Shown one piece after another: positions 41,396 through 51,388 of a stretch of 64,000 bases of DNA. The DNA lies in the NCBI GenBank assembly GCA_947447665.1, contig CANFJX010000006.1:62001-126000 (forward strand), in the 5' to 3' direction. Both the position numbers and the translations under genes were made by a program. This DNA comes from Bacteriovoracaceae bacterium. Its GTDB lineage: Bacteria; Bdellovibrionota; UBA1018. Under the pieces are notes generated by a model, which saw only the letters and a list, made by a program, of their open reading frames with translations, was not told the DNA's origin and made no database searches. How positions within the stretch are numbered: position 1 is the first letter of the stretch; every line of letters starts with the position of its first letter.

Positions 41396-42259
41396 ATGGA
41401 ACCGTACACCTATCCAACTCGGCGAGTAATCGTCGTTTCTGATGGCACCGGAGAAACTGCCGCCCAAATGGCGAAAGCCGCCATGATCCAATTTGGTGAC
41501 CGGAACATCTACTACACTCGCTACAAAAATGTTCGAAATGAAGCTCAGATCGAAGCCATCTGCGAGGATGCGGCAGCCCACCGAGACTTATTAATCTACA
41601 CCATTGTGTCTCCCAGTCTCCGCGCCTATTTATCTAACCGTGCCCGCGAAAAAGCGATACCCTGCGTCGACCTACTCGGTCCCCTCCTCGTGGGACTAGC
41701 CAATTATTTTGGCTATGAACCCAAATCCATCGCAGGTCTCCTCCATGACGTTAATGACAGCTACTTTGAGCGCATCGCCGCCATGGAATACACGATCGCT
41801 CACGACGACGGCAAGGACCTCACCGGCCTAGAAAAAGCCGACGTAATTATTTTAGGAATCTCCAGAACATCGAAAACACCCCTCTCGATGTACCTCTCTC
41901 ACCAAGGATGGAAAGTAGCTAATATTCCTCTTATTCGTGGGTTTGAGCTGCCTCCAGAACTCCTCGTCATCGACCAAAAGAGGATCGTCGCACTTACGAT
42001 CGACGCTCAAAATCTCGCTGCTATTCGAAGGGCCCGACTTCAGAGACTCGGACACCATGAAGGCGGCGAGTACGCTGATCCAGAGAAGGTAAATGAGGAA
42101 ATCGAGTATGCCAATCAGATTTTCAAGAAGAACCGGCGCTGGCCAGTTTTCAACGTCACGGGTAAAGCACTAGAAGAAACCGCCTCTGAAATTATCAAGC
42201 TCATGGCCTCTCGGCGACTGACCCCGCCCCACTCATTTGAGGGCATGGCCCCAAGATGA
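41396..42259 (+). CDS. ppsR: Pyruvate, water dikinase / PPDK regulatory protein (DUF299)
   Basis: A 287-aa bifunctional kinase/pyrophosphorylase of the PpsR family, which switches PEP synthase or pyruvate phosphate dikinase on and off by phosphorylating a Thr. Signatures: VVSDGTGETAAQMAKAA at the N-terminus, DLLGPLL, the substrate-binding YFERIAAMEYTIAHDDG, and the P-loop GISRTSKTPLSMYLSHQG. No pps or ppdK gene is in the window. It follows miaA by 14 bp and should be co-transcribed. Confidence 0.94.
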   Translation: MEPYTYPTRRVIVVSDGTGETAAQMAKAAMIQFGDRNIYYTRYKNVRNEAQIEAICEDAAAHRDLLIYTIVSPSLRAYLSNRAREKAIPCVDLLGPLLVGLANYFGYEPKSIAGLLHDVNDSYFERIAAMEYTIAHDDGKDLTGLEKADVIILGISRTSKTPLSMYLSHQGWKVANIPLIRGFELPPELLVIDQKRIVALTIDAQNLAAIRRARLQRLGHHEGGEYADPEKVNEEIEYANQIFKKNRRWPVFNVTGKALEETASEIIKLMASRRLTPPHSFEGMAPR

Positions 42260-42317
42260 CATCATTCTGAAAAGGTGATAGCTTGGCAGAGGTCGATTGA
42301 CAGCAAGGAGGTCGGGG

Positions 42318-43250
42318 ATGGCTCGTGGATCAAAAGTATGGTGGAATGGCAAAGTACTTCCAGTCGAAGAGGCTAAAATTAGCCTTTTCACGCATGCACT
42401 GCATTACGGCGTCGGGGCATTTGAGGGAATCCGTGCGTACCGCCAAGCCTCGGGAAAGGGCGCTGTTTTTCGGCTCCAGGAACACATCGAGCGACTTTAC
42501 GAAAGTTGTAAAATTATCGACATTCAAATTCCCTTCTCACCCGAGGAGCTGGTCGAGGCCAGCCTTGAAACCTGTCGGGCCAATCAATTTGAAGAATGCT
42601 ACATTCGCCCCATCGTCTATATTGCAGACGGTCCACTCGGGGTCAATCCCGGCACTCATCCCCCGATCGATGTCGCAATTTTGAACTGGGAATGGGGAAG
42701 TTATCTCGGCGACCAAGGCAAGAACGAAGGGACTCGATTGAAGATCTCTAGTTTCGTTCGCCCACACGTCAATTCATCGATGACCAAAGGCAAGATTACT
42801 GGGCAGTACGTCAATGGGGTTCTCGCCAAAAAAGAAGCGATTGCTGCAGGGTTTGATGAGGCGCTATTACTTGATCCTGAGGGTTACCTCACGGAAGGCA
42901 GTGGAGAAAACATTTTCGTAGTCAAAGACGGGCGAGTTAAAACGACCGCTCTTACCTCAATTCTCAGCGGAATCACCCGAAAAACCGTGATCGAGTACCT
43001 CCAGTCTAAAAAGTACCCGATTGAGGAGGCTCGTTTTACCCGAGATGAGGTTTGGTGCGCAGATGAGGTTTTCCTTACCGGAACAGCGGCTGAAATCACG
43101 CCTGTAAAAGAAATCGACTACCGTCTCATCGGCAAGGGTAACTACCTCGGCAAACCCGGACCCATCACCCAAGATGTTCAAAAGGCTTATCAGGCCATTG
43201 TCCGAGGAGAACTGCCTGAGTTTTCGAAGCGCTGGCTCACCCCGATCTAG
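42318..43250 (+). CDS. ilvE: Branched-chain amino acid aminotransferase
   Basis: The start is set at 42318 because AAGGAGGT lies six bases upstream. The 310-aa class IV PLP aminotransferase shows WWNGKVLPVEEAKI, HALHYGVGAFEGIRAY, the PLP-lysine region TKGKITGQYVNG, and GYLTEGSGENIFVVKDG with TSILSGITRKTV. It makes and degrades Leu, Ile and Val. It ends the plus-strand mutL-miaA-ppsR run and converges on the GT9 gene. Confidence 0.94.
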   Translation: MARGSKVWWNGKVLPVEEAKISLFTHALHYGVGAFEGIRAYRQASGKGAVFRLQEHIERLYESCKIIDIQIPFSPEELVEASLETCRANQFEECYIRPIVYIADGPLGVNPGTHPPIDVAILNWEWGSYLGDQGKNEGTRLKISSFVRPHVNSSMTKGKITGQYVNGVLAKKEAIAAGFDEALLLDPEGYLTEGSGENIFVVKDGRVKTTALTSILSGITRKTVIEYLQSKKYPIEEARFTRDEVWCADEVFLTGTAAEITPVKEIDYRLIGKGNYLGKPGPITQDVQKAYQAIVRGELPEFSKRWLTPI

Positions 43251-43281
43251 GTAGAGCTCGCCTCATATTTTTTGAGACCTC

Positions 43282-44499
43282 CTACCCAGACTTAGGTCCA
43301 CTTTTTGAGGGATGCGGCGCGTTCTGTTGCAACTGAAGTCGAACTTGCTCAATTGCCTGATTCACGGTCAAACTCTTCATACAGGGGTAGTAATGGCACG
43401 CTGACCCAAGGCACTTGAAATCCTGACCACAATAAACTTCTGGAACCAGAACACTGGCCCGAGACTCATCTAATAAATAAGGTCCCCATCGAATCGCACT
43501 TTGAACGCGAATGGGCGGAAAAAAAGTAAGCACAGGAATTCCAAGCGCCACCGCCAAATGAAGCGGGCCCGTACTTGGTACAACCACAAGGTGCGCATGC
43601 TTAAACAGCCCAGCCAGGAAATCAATCGGGCGGCCTTCGGTATTTCGGAAAAAGATCAGCTTTCCCGGGGCTTTCTCCAAGCGGGGGACCGTCTCTTTTT
43701 CCATCTCATCTAAAAGTCCGACCTCATGGGAGCCGCCCGTGACGAGGACCTGAAACCCCTCTTGCACCAGGGATCTAGCAAGATCGTGATAAGAGGTATC
43801 CGGCCAGTTCAAGGCTGATCCACCCATTCCTGGGTGAATAATAATAGTCGGACGCCCCTCGGGCCGCCAACCTTGCTCTTGGAGCCACTGTTGAGCCCGC
43901 CCCAACTCGGTCTCTGAGACATGGACTTGGGTGGGAATCGATCTGGAACGCGGCAGAATACCAATTCTTTTCAAAAGCTGGAGGTTGTAGTCAGCTTCGT
44001 GCATTTCGACCTGGGAACGTCGTTGCCGAATGCCGAGATTATAAAAAAGATAAGAATGCATCTTACTCAAAGGCCCCACTCGGCGCGAAACTCCGGCGAA
44101 ATAAGTTGCGGCAGCAATTTTCCAATTCGATTGAAGGGCAATCGAAAAACGAAAATCCCTCACCTTGAGATCTGAAACCAATTGCCAAAATCCGTGGAAG
44201 CCAGCGTGCCGTCCCTCAGGAGCAAAAATCAAAACGTCATCAACCGGAGCCAATCCCCTTAAAATAGGAGCAACGCCTTCTTTAACTAAAATCGTGAGCT
44301 TGATCTTTGGGTATTTTTGTTTAATGACCTCAAGTACTGGCGTGGACAGAATCACATCCCCGAGTCGATCCGGACGAATCACTAGAAGATGAACTTCCTC
44401 GGTCCTGAGCATTTTTCTTAAACGATGAAATGCACTTGAATGCGTTTTCGGGGATTGAAACCGGAAAAACCTCCAGCCTCTCAGAAATCTTGGCAGCAT
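43282..44499 (-). CDS. Glycosyltransferase family 9 (heptosyltransferase-like)
   Basis: A 405-aa GT-B enzyme of family GT9. VIRPDRLGDVILSTPVLEVIK is the N-terminal signature; IIIHPGMGGSALNWP and VVPSTGPLHLAVALGIPVLTFF are the nucleotide-sugar binding parts. GT9 members add heptose to the LPS inner core on the inner face of the membrane. A Cys-rich C-terminal stretch (YCGQDFKCLGSACHYYPC) is unusual but seen in some GT9 relatives. A GGGAG lies ten bases before the chosen start. Its gene follows cmk by 22 bp. Confidence 0.88.
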   Translation of the reverse strand: MLPRFLRGWRFFRFQSPKTHSSAFHRLRKMLRTEEVHLLVIRPDRLGDVILSTPVLEVIKQKYPKIKLTILVKEGVAPILRGLAPVDDVLIFAPEGRHAGFHGFWQLVSDLKVRDFRFSIALQSNWKIAAATYFAGVSRRVGPLSKMHSYLFYNLGIRQRRSQVEMHEADYNLQLLKRIGILPRSRSIPTQVHVSETELGRAQQWLQEQGWRPEGRPTIIIHPGMGGSALNWPDTSYHDLARSLVQEGFQVLVTGGSHEVGLLDEMEKETVPRLEKAPGKLIFFRNTEGRPIDFLAGLFKHAHLVVVPSTGPLHLAVALGIPVLTFFPPIRVQSAIRWGPYLLDESRASVLVPEVYCGQDFKCLGSACHYYPCMKSLTVNQAIEQVRLQLQQNAPHPSKSGPKSG

Positions 44500-44521
44500 C
44501 GCATCCAGTCTCCCAAATCGT

Positions 44522-45241
44522 TCAACTTAATCGCTCCATGACCCATTTCTCCATCGTATCGACTACCTGATCCAAAGTCATCTGACTCGTGTCCAACTCA
44601 ATGGCATCCTGCGCCTTTTTGAGTGGGGCAACAGCCCGGGTCGAGTCCACGCGGTCTCGCTCCATAATCTGGGCCTTGACCTCCTCAAACGAAGGTGCGT
44701 CTGATCCGACCGCCTCAAGCTCAATGAGACGACGCTTGGCCCGCTCATCGACACTGGCATTGAGAAAAAATTTCACATCCGCATCGGGGAAAATCACTGT
44801 GCCGATATCTCGCCCCTCTAAAATGGAACGACCATGGCACCCCAGTCTCCGCTGCAATCCCACCAGCGCAGCCCGCACTTCGGGTATCGAAGAAACGCGA
44901 GATGAGGTCATGGTCACCTCGGGCGTCCGAATATGATCCGTCAAATCCTCGCCATTGGCAAAGATCCGATTAGCCGGATTTTTGTCTGGATTGCGCCGAA
45001 ACTCTAAATGAACCGAACTCGCCAACTGAATGGCGAGAGATCTCTCATCGCCCATCGACGAATCCTTCAACTGCTCCAAGACCAAATATGCAACCGCACG
45101 ATAAAGTGCCCCTGTATCCACGTGAATAAAGCCCAGACGGTCAGCCAGACGGCGAGTTGCCGTACTCTTGCCGGTACCTGCTGGACCATCAATCGCGATC
45201 ACCGGACCCAATTTTGGAACTCCCACGATCGACCCCTCCAT
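44522..45241 (-). CDS. cmk: Cytidylate kinase
   Basis: A 239-aa CMP/dCMP kinase. The P-loop IDGPAGTGKSTATRRLA is followed by FIHVDTGALYRAVAYL, SILEGRDIGTVIFPDADVKFFL and the lid ERAKRRLIEL. It phosphorylates CMP and dCMP for nucleotide synthesis. It starts three bases after the hisC stop, with AGAGG overlapping the end of hisC, so they are translationally coupled. Confidence 0.95.
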   Translation of the reverse strand: MEGSIVGVPKLGPVIAIDGPAGTGKSTATRRLADRLGFIHVDTGALYRAVAYLVLEQLKDSSMGDERSLAIQLASSVHLEFRRNPDKNPANRIFANGEDLTDHIRTPEVTMTSSRVSSIPEVRAALVGLQRRLGCHGRSILEGRDIGTVIFPDADVKFFLNASVDERAKRRLIELEAVGSDAPSFEEVKAQIMERDRVDSTRAVAPLKKAQDAIELDTSQMTLDQVVDTMEKWVMERLS

Positions 45242-45244
45242 TCA

Positions 45245-46369
45245 TCACCTCTTTAACAATTTCTCTAAAACCTTGAGCGCCCTCTGATTCTCTGCAGGCG
45301 TACCGATCGAAATCCGTAACGCTTGAGCGAGGCCATAGTTAGCTACTGGGCGCAAAATCACTCCCTGAGTGAGGCATTTTTGAAAAAGATCCACACCCGA
45401 GAGCCCAAAGCCCGCTTGAGCGTCAATCAGAATAAAGTTACCCTGGCTCTTCCAGAACGGAACTCCCATGGCCAGAAGCTTCGCCTCCCAAAGCTTCATT
45501 CCGACTTGATTCATTTTCAGCGACTCCTCGACAAACTCCCGATCCTGAAGTGCTGCAATCGCACCAATCAAGGCAAGCGAACTGAGATTAAAAGGTTGCC
45601 TCACCTTCTCCAAGAGGGCGACAATTTCTGCGGACGCAATGCCGTATCCGACCCGAAGTCCAGCCAAACCATAAACCTTAGAAAACGTCCTTAAAATCAC
45701 CAGATGCGGATAATCTTTAAGAAACTCCTTCGGATTCGGGCAATCCGGGGCTGTAATGTACTCGCCATAGGCGTCGTCCAAAACTACCAAGACTGACCCA
45801 CCTCGAATGAGCATCATTTCTCGAAAAAATCGGTCCAACTCACTACGGGAGAGATAAACTCCGGTAGGATTATTAGGGTTGGCTAAAAAAACCAACTTAA
45901 CACTTTCAGTGCTCTTCACCAAGTGGATCAAAGCATCTAGGTTGCACTTGAGTCCGTCATCAATCGGTGCAACGAGCGTGGAAACACCATGAATTTGGGC
46001 ACATATCTGATAAGCAACAAAAGCAGCACGATGAATTACGATCGACTCCCCGGCGACGCAGAACGTTCGTATCAAAAGATCGATAATCTCGTTGGACCCA
46101 TTTCCTAGAACCAAATTCTGAGAAAACACACCCTCGCTTGCGCTCAGGGCCTGCTTAAGACCAAAACCACTTGCATCTGGGTATCGATGGAGCTGACTCA
46201 GGTACTTACGAATTGCCGCCACAGCCTTGGGACTAGGCCCGAGGGGATTTTCATTGGATGCGAGCTTGACGACTTTCTTAATCTTGTACTCGCGCTGGGT
46301 CTCCTCAATGGGCTTACCCGGCACGTAGGGCACCAAAGAACGAATATAATCAGGAACTTGAAGGGTCAT
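45245..46369 (-). CDS. hisC: Histidinol-phosphate aminotransferase family
   Basis: A 374-aa fold-type I PLP aminotransferase. KLASNENPLGPSPKA is the HisC N-terminal signature, VVLDDAYGEY holds the PLP Asp/Tyr pair and TFSKVYGLAGLRVGYG the Schiff-base lysine. HisC acts in histidine synthesis; in organisms where it neighbours cmk or aroA it often also transaminates phenylalanine and tyrosine precursors. The position before cmk suggests that second role. No other his genes are nearby. Confidence 0.92.
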   Translation of the reverse strand: MTLQVPDYIRSLVPYVPGKPIEETQREYKIKKVVKLASNENPLGPSPKAVAAIRKYLSQLHRYPDASGFGLKQALSASEGVFSQNLVLGNGSNEIIDLLIRTFCVAGESIVIHRAAFVAYQICAQIHGVSTLVAPIDDGLKCNLDALIHLVKSTESVKLVFLANPNNPTGVYLSRSELDRFFREMMLIRGGSVLVVLDDAYGEYITAPDCPNPKEFLKDYPHLVILRTFSKVYGLAGLRVGYGIASAEIVALLEKVRQPFNLSSLALIGAIAALQDREFVEESLKMNQVGMKLWEAKLLAMGVPFWKSQGNFILIDAQAGFGLSGVDLFQKCLTQGVILRPVANYGLAQALRISIGTPAENQRALKVLEKLLKR

Positions 46370-46487
46370 TCTTCATTTACATCATGTTAAACAGGAGGAC
46401 GCAACCCCGTAAAGAGGCTAAGCATCCGATCTACCCGGACAGCAAATGCAGGGTAACTTCATTCATCTGAACTCAGGGAGTGTGGTT

Positions 46488-47957
46488 TTACCCACTCTTA
46501 TGAAGGCCCCTTGAAAATCCGCCCAGAATTTCAATCATCTCTTCGGGCGATGTTTGAACACTGAGCGCCCCCAGTTCGGCAGCAGCTCGTGGCATTCCGT
46601 AAACAGTGCAACTCTCCTCAGACTGACCCAAGGTAAAACTACCCCGCTCTTTGAGCCGCAGCATTTCCCGCGCTCCATCTTGACCCATCCCAGTGAGCAT
46701 GATTGCAATACTTCGACTTGCAATCATGAGTTCACTCATGGATCCAAAAAGGCGACTCACGGAAGGTTTAAATCGGTTCACGGGTGGCTCATCCGTGGGA
46801 ATCGCAAAAAACTGGATGCCTTTTTTCTCAACGGTGAGATGAGTTCCACCTGCAGCCAAATAGGCATGCCCACTGCGCAGCTCAACAGGCTCTCTCACCT
46901 CTTGGGTCGGACGACCCGTTTGCAGCTCGAGGCGACTCGCAAAGGCCTCAGTAAAGTTTCCAGGCATGTGCTGAACCACGACGATAGGTGGAGAATCGTG
47001 AGGAATTCCAGCTAAGAGGAACTTCACCACTTCAGTACCTCCCGTGGAGGATCCAATCGCAATCAAATCAAAATCCTTCAGATCGACTCTTCGATGCGCC
47101 CGCACCCTCGGCTTTGAATTTTTCTGAGGCGTCGGAGCTGGAGCCTCGGGAACTGGAACTGGAGCTGAAGCCTCGCCGCCGTTCAGTCGATAAACCGAAT
47201 TCCCAATAGGGACTAACTCGGGGATCATCTGGTTCAGCGACTCAGATAAACCCAAGACCAAATGCCCCCCTGGTGCAAGTCGCTCAGTCAATCGTTGACA
47301 CACCATTTCCATTCGCTCTCGCGTAAAATAGATCATCACGTTTCTTAAAAAAATGACGTCAAACTCTAGACTTTCAGGAAGGCGATCCGACACTAAGTTA
47401 AACTGACGAAACTTAATCGACTCCTGAAGGGCTCGTGTCACCAGCAAGTCTAGATTCCGACTGGATGGACATTGAGCTTTCAAACGCTCGCAATGATGCG
47501 CGAAATGCTCTCCCGATGGGATCGCCATCGCTTCTTCGATTGCCCTATGGCTTAGATCAGTGCCTAAAATCCGGATATTCTCTGGATCAATTCCAACCTT
47601 CAAGCACAAGAGAAGTAAACTATAGACTTCAGGCCCCGTGGAGCAGGCAGCCGACCAGATGCGGATTTTTTCTTGACGCTGAAGCTTCTGCTCAAGGATT
47701 GCCTTGAGCCATTGAAAGTGAACGATCTCTCGAAACCATTCGGTCTTATGAGTCGTAAGAGATTCAATACAAATTTTTACTTCACTGGGGTCGCTCTTCA
47801 ATATCTGTAGATAGGCTCTCAGATCTTGTACGCCCCACTTTTGGAGACGGCTCCCGATGCGAGTCTGAACCAACGCCCACTTCTCACTGCTGAGATAGAT
47901 CCCAAAGTGGCTTTCAGTCCACTCCGAAAACTCTTGAAAACCTAAATTAAGCTGCAA
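46488..47957 (-). CDS. CheR-CheB fusion: chemoreceptor methyltransferase and methylesterase in one chain
   Basis: A 489-aa fusion. Residues 1-260 are CheR: SLTTHKTEWFRE, IWSAACSTGPEVYSLLLL (SAM site), LRNVMIYF and GGHLVLGLSES. A Pro-rich linker (about 264-285, PVPVPEAPAPTP) joins the CheB esterase domain (about 295-489): IGSSTGG (Ser), VVQHMPGNF (His), MLTGMGQDGA (Asp). The CheB receiver domain is absent, so CheA phosphorylation cannot control the esterase the usual way. It is last in a cheW-mcp-cheA-cheRB operon and overlaps cheA by 11 bp. Confidence 0.92.
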   Translation of the reverse strand: MQLNLGFQEFSEWTESHFGIYLSSEKWALVQTRIGSRLQKWGVQDLRAYLQILKSDPSEVKICIESLTTHKTEWFREIVHFQWLKAILEQKLQRQEKIRIWSAACSTGPEVYSLLLLCLKVGIDPENIRILGTDLSHRAIEEAMAIPSGEHFAHHCERLKAQCPSSRNLDLLVTRALQESIKFRQFNLVSDRLPESLEFDVIFLRNVMIYFTRERMEMVCQRLTERLAPGGHLVLGLSESLNQMIPELVPIGNSVYRLNGGEASAPVPVPEAPAPTPQKNSKPRVRAHRRVDLKDFDLIAIGSSTGGTEVVKFLLAGIPHDSPPIVVVQHMPGNFTEAFASRLELQTGRPTQEVREPVELRSGHAYLAAGGTHLTVEKKGIQFFAIPTDEPPVNRFKPSVSRLFGSMSELMIASRSIAIMLTGMGQDGAREMLRLKERGSFTLGQSEESCTVYGMPRAAAELGALSVQTSPEEMIEILGGFSRGLHKSG

Positions 47958-49662
47958 TTGAACTCCGGATCTGCTGTGATGCTGAGCGATTTTCTAAAGG
48001 GGTATAGCTGGACGCCAGATCTTCCAGATTGAGCACAATCCCCGGGGATCCATCACCGAGAATGGTTCCGGCTACGTAACCAGGCCGATTTTTCACCTCA
48101 CTACTCAGAGGCTTTTGAACAATTTTCTGAACCCCTTGAATTTCATCAATCAAAAAGGCCCGATTGCGATGTTTACGAGTCAGGAGTACTGGCACATCTT
48201 TGATCTCGTAAGTTCTTTGACCAGCATCCCGAGTGAGACAACGGCGCAAATCAATCACTTCAAATAGTTCATCCCGAATTCTCATCATAAACTGACCCGG
48301 GCCCGTACTCACCCAACTCGACGCATCGATCGACCGAATGCGACTTACCTCGTCAATTTCAGAACTAGGAACAATAAATCGAGACTGATCGATCCGAACG
48401 ACTGCACCGTTAAAAATAGCTAAGGTCAGAGGGAGCTTTATTCTGATCAACATCCCTTGTCCGAGCTGACTCTCTAATTCGACCCGACCCTTCAGCCGCT
48501 GAATACTCTCCTCGACGACATTCATCCCGACACCTCGGCCCGAAACTTCACTTACAGTTTCCTTGGTAGAAAATCCGCTGGCAAAGATGAGCCGATAGGC
48601 CTCTCCATCCGTGAGTCTTTGCGCCTTCTCCTCCGACAAAAGTCCTTTCTGGACGGCCTTACGTTTGAGCAGAGCAGGATCCAATCCTCGCCCATCGTCT
48701 CGGACCTCCAGCCAAAATTGACCTCCGACCCGCCGCGCCTCGACGTGCACGCGCCCGGTCCGGGGCTTACCAATACCCGCTCGCTGATCTGAATCTTCTA
48801 GACCGTGATCGACTGCATTTCTCACCATATGAATCAGTGGGTCGGCTAAGGCGTCCATCATGGTCTTATCAATTTCAGTCGCCTCGCCCGAAAAGCTAAA
48901 AGTAACGTCCTTATGGCAGTGCTGAGCGGCGTCTCGAACAGCACGCTCCAACTTCGTGAACGTCGCCCGTAAATTGACCATAGTCAGCGAAAGCGCATGA
49001 CTTTGAAGCTCCAGAGTGAGCTTACTCATCTGTGCGATCGTTTTAAGCAAAAGGTCCCGATGCTCTTCCCAATTCTCTTTGCATTGGTCTAAAGTCGACT
49101 GAAGGATTACCTGCTCACCAAATGCTTCTAGAAGGTAGTCTAATTTCGCCTTCGACACTCGAAACGAGGCACCCTCCAAAGTAGAAGTTTTCGCCGGGAC
49201 CGCTGTAGCAGTCGGTGCCGCTGCAACAGTCGGTGCTGCCCCTATTTCAACGACTTCTGAAATCTGATTCGGCTGACTGCGACGCTTGAGATCAGAAACA
49301 AGTTCATCGTGATTGACCTTGGCTTGGGGATCGGCAGCTAAGACCTCAACTGAACGTTTGAGGGTATCTAGACAGCCGAAGAGAAAGCTCATGTTCTCGG
49401 GAGTGTTTGGAATTACTTGATTCTTAATCGCGAGAAGATAATCTTCGACTCCGTGAGCGAGCGTAGAAATCTCAATGAAGCCCAACGCCTTGCCCGATCC
49501 TTTAAGATTATGAGCTAGACGAGCAAGCTCCTCATAGATCTCGGTGGGATTAGCACTCTTTTCAAGCTTGAGTGAGAGCCCCTCGACCCGCATCAGGAGG
49601 TCCAATGCCTCCTGAAGGAACCCTTCTTTCAACTCCTTGAAAAATTCATCATCATCAGTCAC
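47947..49662 (-). CDS. cheA: Chemotaxis histidine kinase CheA lacking a recognisable P2 domain
   Basis: A 571-aa CheA. P1/HPt holds the phosphorylated His51 in RLAHNLKGSGKALGF. An Ala/Pro/Thr-rich linker (about 140-165) stands where P2, the CheY-docking domain, would be. P3 dimerisation (about 165-240), P4 ATPase (IHMVRNAVDHGLED, VRDDGRGLD, GRGVGMNVVEE) and P5 CheW-like domain follow. The start is GTG with GGGAGAG upstream. It sits 24 bp after the receptor gene. No cheY is present in the operon. Confidence 0.94.
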   Translation of the reverse strand: MTDDDEFFKELKEGFLQEALDLLMRVEGLSLKLEKSANPTEIYEELARLAHNLKGSGKALGFIEISTLAHGVEDYLLAIKNQVIPNTPENMSFLFGCLDTLKRSVEVLAADPQAKVNHDELVSDLKRRSQPNQISEVVEIGAAPTVAAAPTATAVPAKTSTLEGASFRVSKAKLDYLLEAFGEQVILQSTLDQCKENWEEHRDLLLKTIAQMSKLTLELQSHALSLTMVNLRATFTKLERAVRDAAQHCHKDVTFSFSGEATEIDKTMMDALADPLIHMVRNAVDHGLEDSDQRAGIGKPRTGRVHVEARRVGGQFWLEVRDDGRGLDPALLKRKAVQKGLLSEEKAQRLTDGEAYRLIFASGFSTKETVSEVSGRGVGMNVVEESIQRLKGRVELESQLGQGMLIRIKLPLTLAIFNGAVVRIDQSRFIVPSSEIDEVSRIRSIDASSWVSTGPGQFMMRIRDELFEVIDLRRCLTRDAGQRTYEIKDVPVLLTRKHRNRAFLIDEIQGVQKIVQKPLSSEVKNRPGYVAGTILGDGSPGIVLNLEDLASSYTPLENRSASQQIRSSIAA

Positions 49663-49686
49663 TGAAGCTCTCCCGCTGAAAAAAAA

Positions 49687-51330
49687 CTAGAGTTGGTCCC
49701 AAGCATCTTCTTTTTTGGCGGTCGCCGTCCGACCCTGCAAAGGACGAACTCCCGTAGGCAAAGCTGCACCGCGAGTACGAGAGGCCTGACCCTTGCCAGC
49801 ATCACCGCGTAACTGCACCACGTTAGACTCTCCCGAAGAGGGACCTCTCTGAGTGGCTGACTCACCTGCCGAACCTTCTTGTTTTCCGGTGACCATCGCT
49901 CTCAAATCTCCCACTGAAGAAGAAAGACTGCCGACTTGATCCATCAAAGTTCTACTATTTTCAAAGCAGAACTCTGCTGATGAGGCGTTTTCCTGAGTTG
50001 ACTTACTAATCAGCTGAATACTTTGATTGATCTGCTGAATACCAGCATTCTGTTCTTTCGATGCTCTCAGAATCTCGTGCGTCGCTTTCTGAATCGAATC
50101 AAACTTTTTAGCCGTTTCCTTACAAAAGGAAGCCCCTGCCTCGACTTTGGAGCGATTCACCTGAGCTACCTCTTGCGCTGTCTTGATACTATTTTTGACA
50201 ATCTGCGAAATCTCAGCGGCACTAGTACCGCTCATTTTAGCTAGACTACCCACTTCTTGAGCAACGACTGCAAACCCTCGTCCGTGCTCGCCTGCCCGCT
50301 CAGCCTCAACCGAAGCATTAAAAGACAGCAAACGCGTCTGAAATACGATCTCATCGATCAGTTCGGTTTTCTCACCAATCTCTTCGATGAGTTTTGCCAG
50401 TTGCTCCACCCTCGAATTACTTTCAGAAATTTGCTGCACTGCTTCTTGAAGTTGACTCATGGACTCGCTGCCCGAAGTCACCAACCCCAAAACACTCTCT
50501 GATCCCTGAACCGTAGCGGAGACCATGCCTGAGATTTCCTCCAGGCTGGATGAAACTTCCTCAACCGAACTTGCTTGCTCTTGCGACGACGCGGCTAGTT
50601 GCTGAGAAATCGAGGCTAAACTATCCGAAGCCGAGTTCACTTCCTGGCCCGAGGCCCCTAATTTTTCGGTCACACCCAAGAGGCCTTGAGAGATGGAACG
50701 GGCCAAATAAATCCCCAAACCTAGGCTAAACAGGAGCCCCAGGGCCAACACCAGGAACGTAAGTTGAGCTGCGGCTGAGGCGAACGACTGCGCATCAGAA
50801 GATCGCAACTCAGCTACTTCATTTTGAAAATTGATCAAATTAAATGACGCTTCTTTATATTTAGCGGCAGCCTCAGGGCAATCAAACAAAATAACTTGAA
50901 GGAGAGTTTCGTTATCTTGATCACGATAGAGCTTAACAATCTTTTGACCGACACGCTTAAAATCAAGCCAACTCGTCTCCACTGCTTTCAATAACTTTTC
51001 TTCACCCGGAAGCAATGACGTACTCGAAAGCTCCTTCGCTACCTTCTCATAACTCTCAAATTCCTCGTTCACTCGCTGAATCGCAACCTCACCTTGCTTG
51101 CTTGGCAACCCTTGCAAACCTAATGTCCGAGCCTGAACTCGTGCGGAGCGAAAGTGAAGCAAAAGCTCGAGGGCCATTTTTTGCTTCGGAATGTTTTCAT
51201 GAAGAATAGTCGAGTATTCTCGTGTCACTCGCTTGAGATTTAGATAACTCAGAACGCCCACGCCGAGAGTAATTACAAATAAAGCAATACAAAGCCCACT
51301 CAGTTTTCTAGAAATGGTCATAGCTCTCAT
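49687..51330 (-). CDS. Methyl-accepting chemotaxis protein
   Basis: A 547-aa transmembrane receptor. TM1 (about 10-30) and TM2 (about 190-212) flank a four-helix-bundle ligand domain. After TM2 ([16 protein letters not shown]) no clear HAMP domain is seen; the methylation helices begin almost at once. The signalling tip is [36 protein letters not shown] (quoted in parts: [19 protein letters not shown]). A Gly/Arg/Ser-rich tail ends in EDAWDQL, similar to the xWxxF pentapeptide that tethers CheR and CheB. The ATG has a duplicated TTTAATTGGGGA leader. Confidence 0.92.
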   Translation of the reverse strand: MRAMTISRKLSGLCIALFVITLGVGVLSYLNLKRVTREYSTILHENIPKQKMALELLLHFRSARVQARTLGLQGLPSKQGEVAIQRVNEEFESYEKVAKELSSTSLLPGEEKLLKAVETSWLDFKRVGQKIVKLYRDQDNETLLQVILFDCPEAAAKYKEASFNLINFQNEVAELRSSDAQSFASAAAQLTFLVLALGLLFSLGLGIYLARSISQGLLGVTEKLGASGQEVNSASDSLASISQQLAASSQEQASSVEEVSSSLEEISGMVSATVQGSESVLGLVTSGSESMSQLQEAVQQISESNSRVEQLAKLIEEIGEKTELIDEIVFQTRLLSFNASVEAERAGEHGRGFAVVAQEVGSLAKMSGTSAAEISQIVKNSIKTAQEVAQVNRSKVEAGASFCKETAKKFDSIQKATHEILRASKEQNAGIQQINQSIQLISKSTQENASSAEFCFENSRTLMDQVGSLSSSVGDLRAMVTGKQEGSAGESATQRGPSSGESNVVQLRGDAGKGQASRTRGAALPTGVRPLQGRTATAKKEDAWDQL

Positions 51331-51338
51331 CTTTTATA

Positions 51339-51362
51339 TCCCCAATTAAATCCCCAATTAAA
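51339..51362. repeat. 12-bp tandem duplication carrying the mcp ribosome site
   Basis: tccccaattaaa is repeated perfectly twice. On the minus strand each copy supplies a GGGGA purine block; the copy nearest the mcp ATG is spaced as a Shine-Dalgarno. It lies between cheW and mcp. Confidence 0.8.
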
Positions 51363-51388
51363 TCCTCTGATTTTATAGCAAAACAATC

